Shown in pieces: positions 45,837 to 55,400 of a stretch of DNA of 64,000 nt. The notes under the pieces were generated by a model that was not told the origin of the DNA, did not search any database, and saw only the letters and a list, made by a program, of their open reading frames with translations. Made by a program: the position numbers and the translations under genes. Position 1 is the first letter of the stretch. The number at the start of each line of letters is the position of its first letter. The stretch covers positions 1-64,000 of the forward strand of contig NZ_FOLQ01000017.1 of NCBI RefSeq assembly GCF_900112365.1. Reading direction: 5' to 3'. This stretch comes from Spirosoma endophyticum. Its GTDB lineage: Bacteria > Bacteroidota > Bacteroidia > Cytophagales > Spirosomataceae.

Positions 45837-46193
45837 ATGATAACTCAACACATGATAACTCAAGCAGAGGAGGGCGCCCAGCTATTGATTCCGGCCTACC
45901 GGCACATCCAGGATACGCAACTGATTACCCGGTTGGAAGGCAGGGGTAACTACACGGCCGTCTTCCTGAAAGATAAAACCTATCCATTGATCGTTAGTCG
46001 AACCTTGAAATTTTTTGAAGATCAACTCACGGATTTCATTCGAATCAACAAGTCGACGATGATCAATCCCAGGTATATCAATAAGGTGATCAAAGTAGAT
46101 GCTAAAACCGTGTCTTTACTACTAAGCGATGGCGTACTGAAACTTACCTCGCGACGTCGGGTTGCTGACACATTAGCCCGGTTGGCCAATTAA
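45837..46193 (+). CDS. Solitary LytTR-domain DNA-binding protein
   Basis: The 118-residue protein is a LytTR domain alone: LITRLEGRGNYTAVFLKDK, IRINKSTMINPRYINKV and LKLTSRRRVADTLARL. It has no receiver. It is a paralogue of the protein encoded at 26047. Its promoter carries the same tandem operator as the OmpR-type regulator gene at 47097, so it is probably a second-tier regulator in that cascade. The first 12 nt of the gene are repeated 15 nt later (ATGATAACTCAA twice), giving two in-frame ATG codons. A strong terminator follows. Confidence 0.88.
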   Translation: MITQHMITQAEEGAQLLIPAYRHIQDTQLITRLEGRGNYTAVFLKDKTYPLIVSRTLKFFEDQLTDFIRINKSTMINPRYINKVIKVDAKTVSLLLSDGVLKLTSRRRVADTLARLAN

Positions 46194-46211
46194 TTTCCTC
46201 ATTTAGATGAT

Positions 46212-46262
46212 CATGCAGTCTGGCCTTGATACGAAGACGGTGTATCAGGGCCAGACTGCATG
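46212..46262 (+). terminator. Long hairpin after the solitary LytTR gene
   Basis: A 21-bp stem (46212-46232 with 46242-46262) with one T-G pair encloses a 9-nt loop, starting 18 nt after the stop. The stem begins CATGCAGTCTGGCC. There is no T-run, but the stem is long and stable. Confidence 0.75.
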
Positions 46263-46378
46263 CGCCCAAATCTTCTTATAGTTATAGGAACCCCCTGGGT
46301 ACGTACGCGGCCCTCTTTTAGCAACCTGTGCCTCAATTCTCATCGATTTTGAAACCATCCGCGTTGTTGCCTATCCTC

Positions 46379-46386
46379 GGGGGGGG
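46379..46386 (+). repeat. G8 homopolymer upstream of receiver gene
   Basis: Eight consecutive G residues lie about 170 nt before the receiver gene at 46556, inside an otherwise gene-free stretch of roughly 290 bases. Such tracts slip during replication. Nothing else of note is seen in this spacer. Confidence 0.6.
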
Positions 46387-46555
46387 ACATCGATTGTACA
46401 TCTGCAGCCGCCGATGTAGGCGATTTGAAAACCAGTAGCGGTTTTTATGCTGACTTACATAAAGAAGGTCAAATCCGGAAAAGGCAAAAGATATGACAGT
46501 ACGTAGTAGAGCTATTGGTCCGGGTAGAAAAACATGGTGTATCGTTAATTCATAC

Positions 46556-46990
46556 ATGAATCGAACCTTATTTATTCTGGTGGTTGAAGATAATCCTGAT
46601 CATCAATTACTGATTGGCTATAGCTTACGGGCGAGTATACCTCAGGCAGAACCTGTTTTTGTGTCTATGGCCGAAGAGGCTATCAGGTATCTGGAGGAAT
46701 GTGCCAGTGGGAAAAAGCCTTTTCCACGACTATGCCTACTTGGTATCGATCAGGCCCCGCCAGAATCGGCCTGGTATTTACTCAGGGAACTCAGGAAACG
46801 CTACCCTTGTTTGCCCGTTCTGGTTTTAAGTGAACAGGAAGATCCCGCTTGTATTCGGCAGGCCTATGAATCAGGCGCTCACTCTTTTCTGACCAAGCCT
46901 CATGATCTGGAAGGATGGGAAGTACAGTTTAAGTTGCTCTCAATCTATTGGCTGGGCGTTGTTAGATTGCCCGTTGCAGGACGTTGTTAA
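46556..46990 (+). CDS. Atypical single-domain receiver protein (phosphoacceptor Asp displaced)
   Basis: The 144-residue protein has a receiver fold: acidic pair VVEDNPDHQ (residues 9-17), Ser in VLVLSEQED and Lys114 in FLTKPHD. At the phosphoacceptor site the sequence is LCLLGIDQAPP. In alignment with LILADLYLP of its paralogue at 28175, Ile64 occupies the Asp position and the Asp is one residue later. Phosphorylation is therefore doubtful, and it may act as a pseudo-receiver. I start at ATG 46556 since it gives the standard N-terminus. It lies just upstream of the OmpR-type regulator operon, separated by a weak terminator. Confidence 0.82.
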   Translation: MNRTLFILVVEDNPDHQLLIGYSLRASIPQAEPVFVSMAEEAIRYLEECASGKKPFPRLCLLGIDQAPPESAWYLLRELRKRYPCLPVLVLSEQEDPACIRQAYESGAHSFLTKPHDLEGWEVQFKLLSIYWLGVVRLPVAGRC

Positions 46991-47012
46991 GCCAGTCGAT
47001 AGTATGATTTAG

Positions 47013-47039
47013 GCTCTTGATCCGGGTAAGAGCGTTTTT
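47013..47039 (+). terminator. Short terminator between receiver gene and OmpR operon
   Basis: GCTCTT (47013-47018) pairs with AAGAGC (47028-47033) over 9 nt and is followed by G and TTTTT (47035-47039). The stem is short. The T-run directly touches the operator of the next promoter. Confidence 0.6.
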
Positions 47040-47074
47040 CTTCAGAATCTATTCAGTTTTGCCGATTTATTTAG
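47040..47074 (+). promoter_or_regulatory. Promoter with tandem operator, copy 3 (OmpR-type regulator operon)
   Basis: CTTCAGAAT (47040-47048) is followed 11 bp later by ATTCAGTTT, a weaker half-site. After 6 nt comes TTATTTAG (47067-47074), an imperfect -7 box. Spacing is the same as at 45448 and 45738. This suggests autoregulation, with a leader of about 16 nt to ATG 47097. Confidence 0.62.
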
Positions 47075-47096
47075 GGTGGTATACGCCTTGTACTTT

Positions 47097-47777
47097 ATGA
47101 AAATACTGCTGATTGAAGACGAGCCTGATTTGCTGGTAACCATGCAGCAGTATCTGGAAAATGAAGACTACCTGGTGTCGACAGCCAGTACTTTTCACAT
47201 GGCGTCGAAAAAAGTGAATGATTACATCTACGATTGTATTGTGGTGGACATTACACTCCCCGACGGCAATGGTATGTCCATTATAGAGCAGTTAAAAGAA
47301 GCGCATTCACAGGCCGGTATTATTATTATATCCGCTAAAAATTCGCTGGATGATAAGCTGAGTGGTCTAAATCTGGGTGCCGATGATTACTTGACCAAGC
47401 CGTTTTATCTGCCCGAATTGAATGCCCGAATCCGGTCGCTGATGCGCCGACGTCAGCATCTGGGTGAATCCCAGCTCGTATTCGGAGAAATTACCATGTT
47501 CCCAAATCGGAAAGAAGTGAAGGTGGCTAACCAGCCGGTTGATTTAACAGCCAAAGAATACGCCCTTCTGCTTTTTATGGTGACCAATAAAGACCGTTTA
47601 TTATCAAAAGAGGTGATTGCCGAACACGTCTGGGGCGATTACATGGACAATGTCGATTCGCATGATTTCCTCTATACGCACGTTCGAAACCTTCGTAAAA
47701 AAATGCTGGCCTGTGGGTGCCCGGATTACATCAAGTCTCGCTATGGGGTTGGTTACGTGTTGACCGCTGACAAATGA
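47097..47777 (+). CDS. OmpR/PhoB-family response regulator
   Basis: The 226-residue protein has a receiver (MKILLIEDEPDLL; phosphoacceptor Asp51 in CIVVDITLPDGNG; Lys in YLTKPFYLPEL). A C-terminal winged helix follows (VDLTAKEYALLLFMVTNKDRLLSKEVIAEHVWG; VRNLRKKM; KSRYGVGYVL). It forms a two-component system with the kinase whose ATG overlaps its stop (ATGA). An upstream GTG at 47076 is rejected because it would place the start directly at the predicted promoter. OmpR-type proteins bind 11-bp-spaced direct repeats, which is what three nearby promoters show. Confidence 0.95.
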   Translation: MKILLIEDEPDLLVTMQQYLENEDYLVSTASTFHMASKKVNDYIYDCIVVDITLPDGNGMSIIEQLKEAHSQAGIIIISAKNSLDDKLSGLNLGADDYLTKPFYLPELNARIRSLMRRRQHLGESQLVFGEITMFPNRKEVKVANQPVDLTAKEYALLLFMVTNKDRLLSKEVIAEHVWGDYMDNVDSHDFLYTHVRNLRKKMLACGCPDYIKSRYGVGYVLTADK

Positions 47778-49066
47778 AACTAGTCCAGAAAACTACCCGC
47801 TACATATTTCTGGCCCTACTGCCTATCGCTTTAGGGGGCGTTTTTTTACTGGATTACTTTATTCATCAAACCATCTCGGATGAGATCGATGAATTACTCC
47901 ACAGGGAATACGAACAGGTAAAACTTAAACTACGCCAACATCCACCTGAAGCGACGACTTTGCGCAACTGGGATCATAATCTGCAGATTACAATTGCCAC
48001 TACTCCCGGCAGCCTAAGTTCCCCCATTCTAGCCGACTCTACATTCGTAGACCCTCTCGATAATGAACTCGTGCGGGTTCGTAAGTTATTGGCTACGTAT
48101 TCCGTGAAGCAACACCATTACGTGATTACGCTACATCAGCCCTATCTGGAGTTTGATGAGATTGCCCATATCTTATCAATGGGAATTATTATCTGTTTTT
48201 TAGCGCTGGTCAGTTTCTTGTTGCTTTTTGAGGCCGCCATTTTTCAGCGTATCTGGCGTCCTTTTTACGCGATTATCGACCAATTAAAGATGTACCGCAT
48301 TGATCAGTCGGAATCTGTTACGTTCCCTGTCAGTGATGTAGACGAATTTGCCTTGTTAAGCCAGTCGCTTGAGAAGATGATCCGACGGGCGGGCTATCAA
48401 TACCGCCAGCAGAAACAGTTTGCCGACAATGCTTCTCATGAAATGCAGACACCGCTGAGTATATTATCATTCGAGTTGGACCTGTTGCAGCAATCCAGTC
48501 AACTCACCGAAGCCGACTTGCATCGAATTCAGCGATCCCAGCACACCATTAAACGGCTGTCGTCCATGAATCAGTCACTTTTGCTGTTGACTAAAATTGA
48601 TAATCAGCAATTTATCCAGAATGAATCGATAAATATCAGCGAGATCACGAATCAGTTGATAGAGAATTATGCTGATTATGCCGCTCATAAAGGGATGATC
48701 CTGAACCGAATCATTAAGGATGGTCCTTATCGACCTATGAATCGGCAACTGGCCTTTGTGCTTTTTTCGAACCTGATAAAAAATGCCATTCGCCACGGGA
48801 GTCCGAATACGTCAATTTTGATTCAGGTTACCAGTCACTCGTTTATCATTACTAATCAGGGCGATCCGCTTCCTTTTCCAGAGGAAGAAATTTTTCAGCG
48901 GTTTGTCCGGAACCAGGCCTTACCGCAATCAACGGGTCTAGGGTTAGCCCTTGTCAAAGAAATTGCTGATCAGTATGGAATGAGTGTGTATTATGCGTAC
49001 GCTTCATCGATCCGTCGGCACATAGTGGAGGTCAAATTTGAGAACGAAAGTGAGCCGAAGAAATAA
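47774..49066 (+). CDS. Sensor histidine kinase partner of the OmpR-type regulator
   Basis: The 430-residue protein has a first membrane helix at about 9-29, a periplasmic domain of about 100 residues and a second helix at 133-156. A linker leads to HisKA with FADNASHEMQTPLSIL (His222), and HATPase follows with NLIKNAIRHGS and STGLGLALVKEIAD. It overlaps the regulator gene by 4 nt, so the two are coupled. The periplasmic part has no family I recognise. It probably reads an envelope signal and controls the three promoters with the tandem operator. Confidence 0.94.
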   Translation: MKLVQKTTRYIFLALLPIALGGVFLLDYFIHQTISDEIDELLHREYEQVKLKLRQHPPEATTLRNWDHNLQITIATTPGSLSSPILADSTFVDPLDNELVRVRKLLATYSVKQHHYVITLHQPYLEFDEIAHILSMGIIICFLALVSFLLLFEAAIFQRIWRPFYAIIDQLKMYRIDQSESVTFPVSDVDEFALLSQSLEKMIRRAGYQYRQQKQFADNASHEMQTPLSILSFELDLLQQSSQLTEADLHRIQRSQHTIKRLSSMNQSLLLLTKIDNQQFIQNESINISEITNQLIENYADYAAHKGMILNRIIKDGPYRPMNRQLAFVLFSNLIKNAIRHGSPNTSILIQVTSHSFIITNQGDPLPFPEEEIFQRFVRNQALPQSTGLGLALVKEIADQYGMSVYYAYASSIRRHIVEVKFENESEPKK

Positions 49067-49266
49067 GCGTGGAGTGGTGAGAAATAGTAGGCCAGGCGGC
49101 TGCATTGATTCATGAACATGGCAGCTATAAGTCCTGAAGATACACGGATATGTGGTAGATCAACTATCCGTCGAACACGTCAACCATCACAACATTAGTA
49201 CGTTGGTGCGCTTTCTGAACCATCCTAAGAAAGCCTTGTTAGCCTGTAAAGCCCTTGTTCTACTGG

Positions 49267-49986
49267 ATGGCCACTACCTTTTTGACCGCCGAATGGCGAA
49301 ACCTGATTTTTGCCAATTATATCGTGGATCGCCAGGTTTTGGAACCGCTGTTACCCTATGGTACAGAACTGGATGAGTTCAATGGAGTCTGCTACGGAAG
49401 TCTGGTTGGATTCTATTTTCAGCGCGTCAAGCTGTTCGGACATATCTCCGTACCATTTCATGGCGAATTTGAAGAGTTCAACCTACGATTTTATGTCCGG
49501 CGCAAAACTGAAACAGGCTGGAAACGGGGTGTTGTATTTGTCAAGGAAATAGTCCCTAAACTAGCTATCGCGCTGGTGGCTAAAAACTTATATGGCGAAC
49601 CTTATGCCACCCATCCCATGCGTCACCGCTGGGAAGTCGATGGCCTAACCCAGCACATTGAATACGAATGGCAAGTTGGCGCGGACTGGAATCATATTCA
49701 GGTGAGTGCCGACCGGCTCGGTCACCCGCTGGTGGCTGAGAGCGAAGAAGCGTTTATTACCGAACATTACTGGGGGTATACCCGCCGACGCATCGACAGA
49801 ACATCGGAGTATGAAGTCGTTCACCCGACCTGGACTATCTATCCGGTAACTAGCTACGATGTGCGCTGCGATGTGGCAACCCTGTATGGCAAGGCGTTTG
49901 CGCCATTTTTTGAACAGCCGCCCGTCTCGGTATTTCTGGCCGATGGGTCCGCTGTTACCATAAAATCAGGGGCAGCCATCCGGTAG
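49267..49986 (+). CDS. DUF2071 (YqjF-like) protein
   Basis: The 239-residue protein matches the DUF2071 family: TAEWRNLIFANYIVDRQVLEPLLPYGTELD at the start, GSLVGFYFQRVKLFG, FHGEFEEFNLRFYVRRKT and the C-terminal HPTWTIYPVTSYDVRCDVATLYGKAF. The fold is thought to be related to acetoacetate decarboxylase-like proteins, but no function is established that I can state. There is no signal peptide. I start at ATG 49267, which removes a short TTG-started extension. It is about 100 nt upstream of the cation transporter gene. Confidence 0.87.
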   Translation: MATTFLTAEWRNLIFANYIVDRQVLEPLLPYGTELDEFNGVCYGSLVGFYFQRVKLFGHISVPFHGEFEEFNLRFYVRRKTETGWKRGVVFVKEIVPKLAIALVAKNLYGEPYATHPMRHRWEVDGLTQHIEYEWQVGADWNHIQVSADRLGHPLVAESEEAFITEHYWGYTRRRIDRTSEYEVVHPTWTIYPVTSYDVRCDVATLYGKAFAPFFEQPPVSVFLADGSAVTIKSGAAIR

Positions 49987-50086
49987 CGTCTGCAATGACG
50001 TATCACTGGCTTATACTGAATAGATGTTCGGCTCAATCCGGACGAGGACCGTCGAACATCTATAATCCGGGAACCGTTTCTTACGT

Positions 50087-51022
50087 ATGGCTTCATCTAA
50101 AACGGCATTGTATACCGCCCTGGCGGCAAATCTGGGTATTGCGGCTACCAAATTTGTGGCGGCTAGTATCACGGGGAGTTCCGCCATGATTTCCGAGGGT
50201 ATTCACTCACTGGTCGATACGTTGAACGAATTGCTCCTGCTGTTGGGCATTACCCGGAGTCAGCGCCCGCCCGATCTAAAGCGCCCATTTGGGTATGGTC
50301 GGGAGCAATATTTCTGGTCGTACGTAGTGGCCCTGCTGATTTTTGCGGTTGGTGGCGGGGTTTCATTTTATGAAGGCGTGATGCATATCCAGCATCCGGA
50401 GTTAATCAAAGATCCTTTCTGGAATTACATTGTGTTGGGTGTGGCGTTTTTGCTGGATGGTTATTCCCTGATCACGGCCTGGAAAGCGTTCAATGAGAAA
50501 CGGGGAAACGAGTCATTATGGGCGTCTATAAAAGACAGTAAAGATTCCGCTACGTTCACGGTGCTGTTTGAAGATGCCTCCGATGTACTGGGCCTGATCA
50601 TTGCCTTTCTGGGTGTATTTCTGGGACACGAACTCCAGAATCCCTATTTCGATGGTCTTGCATCGATCCTGATCGGCCTTCTGCTGGTGGGCGTGGCTAT
50701 AGTGCTGGCCCGCGAAAGTAAAAGCCTGCTCATGGGCGAAGGTGTCGACCCGGGCACCCGGCATCAGCTACAGGCGCTAACCGAGGCCGATCCGGCGGTA
50801 CAGAAAGCCATACATATTGCCACCATCTACCTGGGGCCCGAAGAAATTACGTTGGCGCAGGGTGTAGCCTTCCAGGCAAATTTGACGACGGATGAGATCA
50901 ACGAAGCGATCGTACGTATCCATGCGTCCGTAAAGAAGGCATTTCCGGCGATCAAACATGCCTACATGCAACCCGTAGCCGCCAGCGAGACAAGCGATAC
51001 CCCTAAAGATGCCTTATGGTAG
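50087..51022 (+). CDS. Cation diffusion facilitator transporter
   Basis: The 311-residue protein has six membrane helices in the CDF pattern. The metal-binding Asp residues sit in SEGIHSLVDTLNELL (helix II) and FEDASDVLGLIIAF (helix V). The cytoplasmic C-terminal domain (GTRHQLQALTEADPAVQKAI) is a ferredoxin-like dimerisation unit. It likely exports Zn, Co, Fe or Mn in exchange for protons. GYGREQYFWSYV resembles the group of RPFGYG-type CDF members. Metal choice cannot be set from sequence. It is convergent with the LacI gene (3 nt apart). Confidence 0.92.
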   Translation: MASSKTALYTALAANLGIAATKFVAASITGSSAMISEGIHSLVDTLNELLLLLGITRSQRPPDLKRPFGYGREQYFWSYVVALLIFAVGGGVSFYEGVMHIQHPELIKDPFWNYIVLGVAFLLDGYSLITAWKAFNEKRGNESLWASIKDSKDSATFTVLFEDASDVLGLIIAFLGVFLGHELQNPYFDGLASILIGLLLVGVAIVLARESKSLLMGEGVDPGTRHQLQALTEADPAVQKAIHIATIYLGPEEITLAQGVAFQANLTTDEINEAIVRIHASVKKAFPAIKHAYMQPVAASETSDTPKDALW

Positions 51023-51025
51023 GGG

Positions 51026-52051
51026 TTATTCCGGTTTTGCGCGCGTTGACTGTCTGATAACCAGTGTTGTATCCAATACATGCGTTTCCGGTATAAACTG
51101 TTGCGGAGCTTTGATCTGACGTAGCAGAAGCTGGGCCGCCAGGCCGCCAATCTCGTGGATAGGCTGGACGACGGATGTTAAGGAAGGCGTAACAAAGGCC
51201 CCATGAGGGGCGTTGGAAAAACCGGCCAGCGCGATATCATCCGGAATCGACAGGCCATTCTCGCGGATGCAAATCAAGGCTTCGATGGCGGTTGGATCAT
51301 TGACCGCAAACAACGCATCGGGTCGGTTTTCCATCGTCAGCAGCCTCTGTGTACAGGCTCTGGCCCGTCCATCCACAAAATCGCAGTGCATGATCAATTC
51401 GTCTTCAATAGGAACCTGATGCGCTTTCAGAGCATCTAAATACCCGTTCAGTCGATTCCGGCCGATCGTCATATTTTCGGGTCCGGCCAGGTGGGCAATA
51501 CGTCGGCAACCCGTCTGGATAAGGTGCTGAACGGCTATGTAAGCGCCCTTGTAATCATCGACCATGACTTTGGAGCCTTGTAGCTCATCGACAACCCGGT
51601 TGAAAAAAACGATGGGTAACCCCTTGCGTTGGGCCGAGATAATGTGCTCGTAATCATTCGTTTCGCGCGTAATCGCCAGAATCAACCCATCGACCCGGCT
51701 CGATACCATTGCCTGCAGGTTGTGTTTTTCTATCTCTAGGGATTCGCCGGACTGCATGACCATCACCTTGTAACCAGCTGCATTGGCTACTTCCTGAATA
51801 CCCAAAATAATGCTTGGGAAAAAGGCATGGACGAACTCGGGTACCATAACGCCAATAATATCCGTCTTATTCTTTCGCAGGCTTGTGGCAATCGTATTGG
51901 GCTGATAGTCCAGTTGATGAGCCAGGTCCAGCACGGCTTTTTTAGTTTCCGGATTGATGTCGGGTGCATTGCGCAACGCCCTGGAAACGGTCGATATGGA
52001 GACATTCAGCTTTATGGCAATGTCCCAGATGGTAGGTTGCTTACTTCGCAT
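51026..52051 (-). CDS. LacI-family transcriptional regulator
   Basis: The 341-residue protein has the LacI helix-turn-helix (TIWDIAIKLNVSISTVSRALRNAPDINPETKKAV) and the hinge helix region LDYQPNTIATSLRKNKT. A periplasmic-binding-protein-like ligand domain follows (IIGVMVPEFVHAFFPSIILGI through DDIALAGFSNAPHGAFVTPSLTSV). It is divergent from the SusC gene, and a palindrome with the central AACGTT core of LacI operators lies between them. It probably represses the glycan-utilisation operon until a sugar inducer binds. Confidence 0.95.
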   Translation of the reverse strand: MRSKQPTIWDIAIKLNVSISTVSRALRNAPDINPETKKAVLDLAHQLDYQPNTIATSLRKNKTDIIGVMVPEFVHAFFPSIILGIQEVANAAGYKVMVMQSGESLEIEKHNLQAMVSSRVDGLILAITRETNDYEHIISAQRKGLPIVFFNRVVDELQGSKVMVDDYKGAYIAVQHLIQTGCRRIAHLAGPENMTIGRNRLNGYLDALKAHQVPIEDELIMHCDFVDGRARACTQRLLTMENRPDALFAVNDPTAIEALICIRENGLSIPDDIALAGFSNAPHGAFVTPSLTSVVQPIHEIGGLAAQLLLRQIKAPQQFIPETHVLDTTLVIRQSTRAKPE

Positions 52052-52227
52052 AAGTAGGGGGGTGGTACGTAGTCGTCTCCTGCATTACGGTCGTTAAAAT
52101 TGTACTTTTATCTGTTATCGGTCAATCCCCCCCGACGTACTGAATACTACTTGGCTATGTACGTACTGGTTCTATATCCGTGACTCACTCCGTATCTCCG
52201 AAAACATAAGCCCCGATATTTCTATTT

Positions 52228-52243
52228 CCGATAACGTTTCCGG
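52228..52243. promoter_or_regulatory. Palindromic LacI-type operator
   Basis: CCGATAACGTTTCCGG fits CCG-nn-AACGTT-nn-CGG, a perfect dyad of six outer and six core bases. A partial second site (CCG-nn-AACGTT) overlaps it at 52240-52250. It sits between the divergent LacI and SusC genes, 193 nt before the SusC start. Confidence 0.72.
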
Positions 52244-52434
52244 TAACGTTTTTTCACAATAAAACCTATAAAATGGTCAATTCTACTTGTAATGACAGGA
52301 TTAAATACTATAAATTCGAGAAGTAATTAAAAAGTAAGGCTGGCTTTTGTAGGTAGCTAATCGTGACGCTCTGCCGGGCTTATGTCAACATTGGATATTG
52401 AGAAAAATATAACTATTCCTGTCCTGATACACGT

Positions 52435-55400
52435 ATGAAAATAAATCTAACAAAAGTAGGATGGTTGCTCGCCTTTCTGGCTTTCATAGCTGTTAGGTCA
52501 CAGCTCATGGCGCATGGTTCATTGGGTAAAATGCCCAAAGCCATTCCGATTAAAGGAACCGTAACAACTGAAACCGGCGAAACATTGCCCGGCGTGACAA
52601 TTGCCGTAAAAGGGACAACCATTGGCACCACTACCAATGAATCCGGTCAATACAGCCTGAGTATTCCAGATGGGAGTACGGTGCTGGTATTCAGTTCGGT
52701 GGGTTACGAAAAGCAGGACGTATCGATTGGTAATAGAACCACCGTTAACGTAGTGCTGAAAGCGGATACGAAAGCGTTGAGTGAGGTGGTCGTGGTTGGC
52801 TATGGAACCCAGCAGCGTCGGGATCTGACAGGATCAGTGGCGTCGGTGAAAGGGAAAGAGCTGGAAAACCTGCCCGTTCAGGGGCCGCTCGAAGCCATAC
52901 AGGGCCGGGTGGCTGGGGTGCAGATTGTTCAGAACAGTGGGTCGCCGGGCGCAAGTCCCAATGTCCGAATCCGGGGGGTAACGTCGCTGAACGCGGGGAA
53001 TGATCCGCTTTATATTGTGGATGGCGTGCCGATTACGGGTGGCATCAACGTAGTGAATCCGAACGATATCCAGTCGATGGAAGTGCTGAAGGATGCGTCG
53101 GCCACCGCTATTTATGGGGCTCGTGGTGCCAACGGGATCATTATTGTGACTACAAAACGCGGGAAGGCCGGCAAAACATCCATCGGCCTGAGTACGTACA
53201 CCGGCATAATGGATGTCAGAAAGAAAGTCTCCATGCTGAATGCCGTTCAGGAGCGGGACTATATTCTCAATGCCGTAGCCAACGCGGGCGTTGCCGAAGT
53301 ACGGCTGGGGCTGGACACCCTGTTTCGAAATGGTGTTCCGGTCTATGACACCAACTGGCAGGACGAGCTTTACCGTCAGGGGACGGTTTCCAACTATGAA
53401 GTGTCCTTGCGGGGTGGCAACGATAAAACAACCTATGCTGCCAGTCTGGGGTATTTTAATCAGAAAGGAATTATCATCAGCTCGGGATACGATACGTATC
53501 GGGGGCGCTTCAGCATCGACCACCAGGCATCGGCCCGCTTCAAAACGGGAGCCAATATTTTACTCTCGACCGCCAAACGCGACCGCGTTCCCGAGGGCGA
53601 CGACATCAATGCGATCATACCGAACGCCATGCGGACGCTGCCTTTCTCGCCAGTCTACAATCCCGATGGTTCGTATACGTTCGTTGATCAGATTCAGCGG
53701 CCAAATCCGGTAGGGCTGGCTATGCTAACGTCCTGGTTCACGGTTAATAATCGGCTGGTTGGCAATATTTATGGCGACTATGATCTCTGGAAGGGGCTGA
53801 CCTTTCGTTCGACACTCAACATCGACTATTCGGGCACCCGCGACGAACGCTTTACACCCAGTACCATTCAGGGCGGATCTGCCCGGCCCGGCACAGCGTC
53901 GTATGGGGATGTGTTCACGTGGGTCAATGAAAATACACTGAACTACAGCCATTCCATTGGGAAGCACAGCCTGTCGGGTTTACTCGGCTACAGCGTGCAG
54001 GAGTCCAAAATTTTTAACCTATCGGCTGCGGCCAATCAGGGAGCGACCGACAATATTACCACACTGAATGCGGCTGCCTCGCCCACCGCGGCTTCCAGCA
54101 GCAAATCGGCCTGGGGACTGGTATCGTACTTTGCCCGATTGAACTACAGTTTCAACGATAAATATTTGCTGGCGGCCACCGTACGCAGGGATGGTTCGTC
54201 GCGCTTCGGGAAAGACAATCAATACGGTACGTTCCCCTCGCTGTCGGCTGGGTGGCGTGTTTCGCAGGAGTCGTTTATGCAGGGTTTGTCCTTTATCAAC
54301 GACCTGAAACTGCGGGCCAGTATTGGGGTCGTCGGTAACCAGTCCATCAGCGATTACGGCTCGCAGGGCTTATACAGCACGGGCAGTAATTACATCGGCA
54401 AAGCCGGTATTGCCTTATCCGCGGTTCCGAATCCATCCTTAAGCTGGGAATCGACAACACAGTCTGACGTGGGTTTAGATGTTTCATTCCTGAATAACCG
54501 GATCACCCTGACCGCTGATGCGTACCTGAAAAAGACGAATGACTTGCTGCTGTCGGTGAATCTGCCCACTACGTCGGGTTTTGGCTCGGCCCTGCAAAAT
54601 GTGGGCAATACGCAGAATAAAGGGTTGGAATTCAGTATCTACAGCCAGAATGTTGCTGGATCAGGCGCTAACGATTTCAAATGGAGCACCAGTTTCAATA
54701 TCTCCTTCAATCGAAACAAGATCGTAAGCTTATCGAACAACAACGCCGACATTATCCAGACGAGTGCCGACGCAACATTTTACGGTACCGCGCCCCAGGG
54801 ACTTGGTCGGGTTGGTCAGCCGATCGGCGTTTTCTTTGGACAGGTGTATACGGGTCGTGTGTATGCTACGTCCGAAGAAGCTAAAGCCGCCAACATGCGG
54901 GATGGCAGTGCGTCTGGCGCCCTTTACGTTGCTGGCGACATGATCTACAAGGATCTAAACGGGGACGGCATCATCAACGACGCCGACCGGACGATCATCG
55001 GTAATGCGAACCCAAAACACACGGGTGGACTGACGAATAACTTTTCCTACAAAGGCTTCGACCTGTCGATTTTCCTGCAATGGTCTTACGGAAACGACAT
55101 TTTCAACGAGACGCGTGAGGCTTCGAACCGAAGTTTTGTGTACAATGCCGCTACCACCGAAGTGCTGCGTAGCTGGCGCAAAGAAGGTGACATTACGGAT
55201 GTTCCCCGTGGTACGCCGAGCACCATCAGTCGCAACGGATTCGCATCCAGCCGCTGGGTCGAAGATGGTTCGTATCTGCGCGTAAAAACCGCTACGTTGG
55301 GCTACACCTTTCCGTCGGCGCTGCTCAAGCGGGTTAAAATCGAAAACCTGCGCTTGTATGTTTCGGGGCAGAACCTGTTCACCTTCACGAAGTATTCGGG

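Noticed and set aside
49152..49376. 74-residue plus-strand open frame before the DUF2071 gene
   Set aside because: Its second half overlaps the start of the DUF2071 gene in another frame, and the translation shows no family-like segment.
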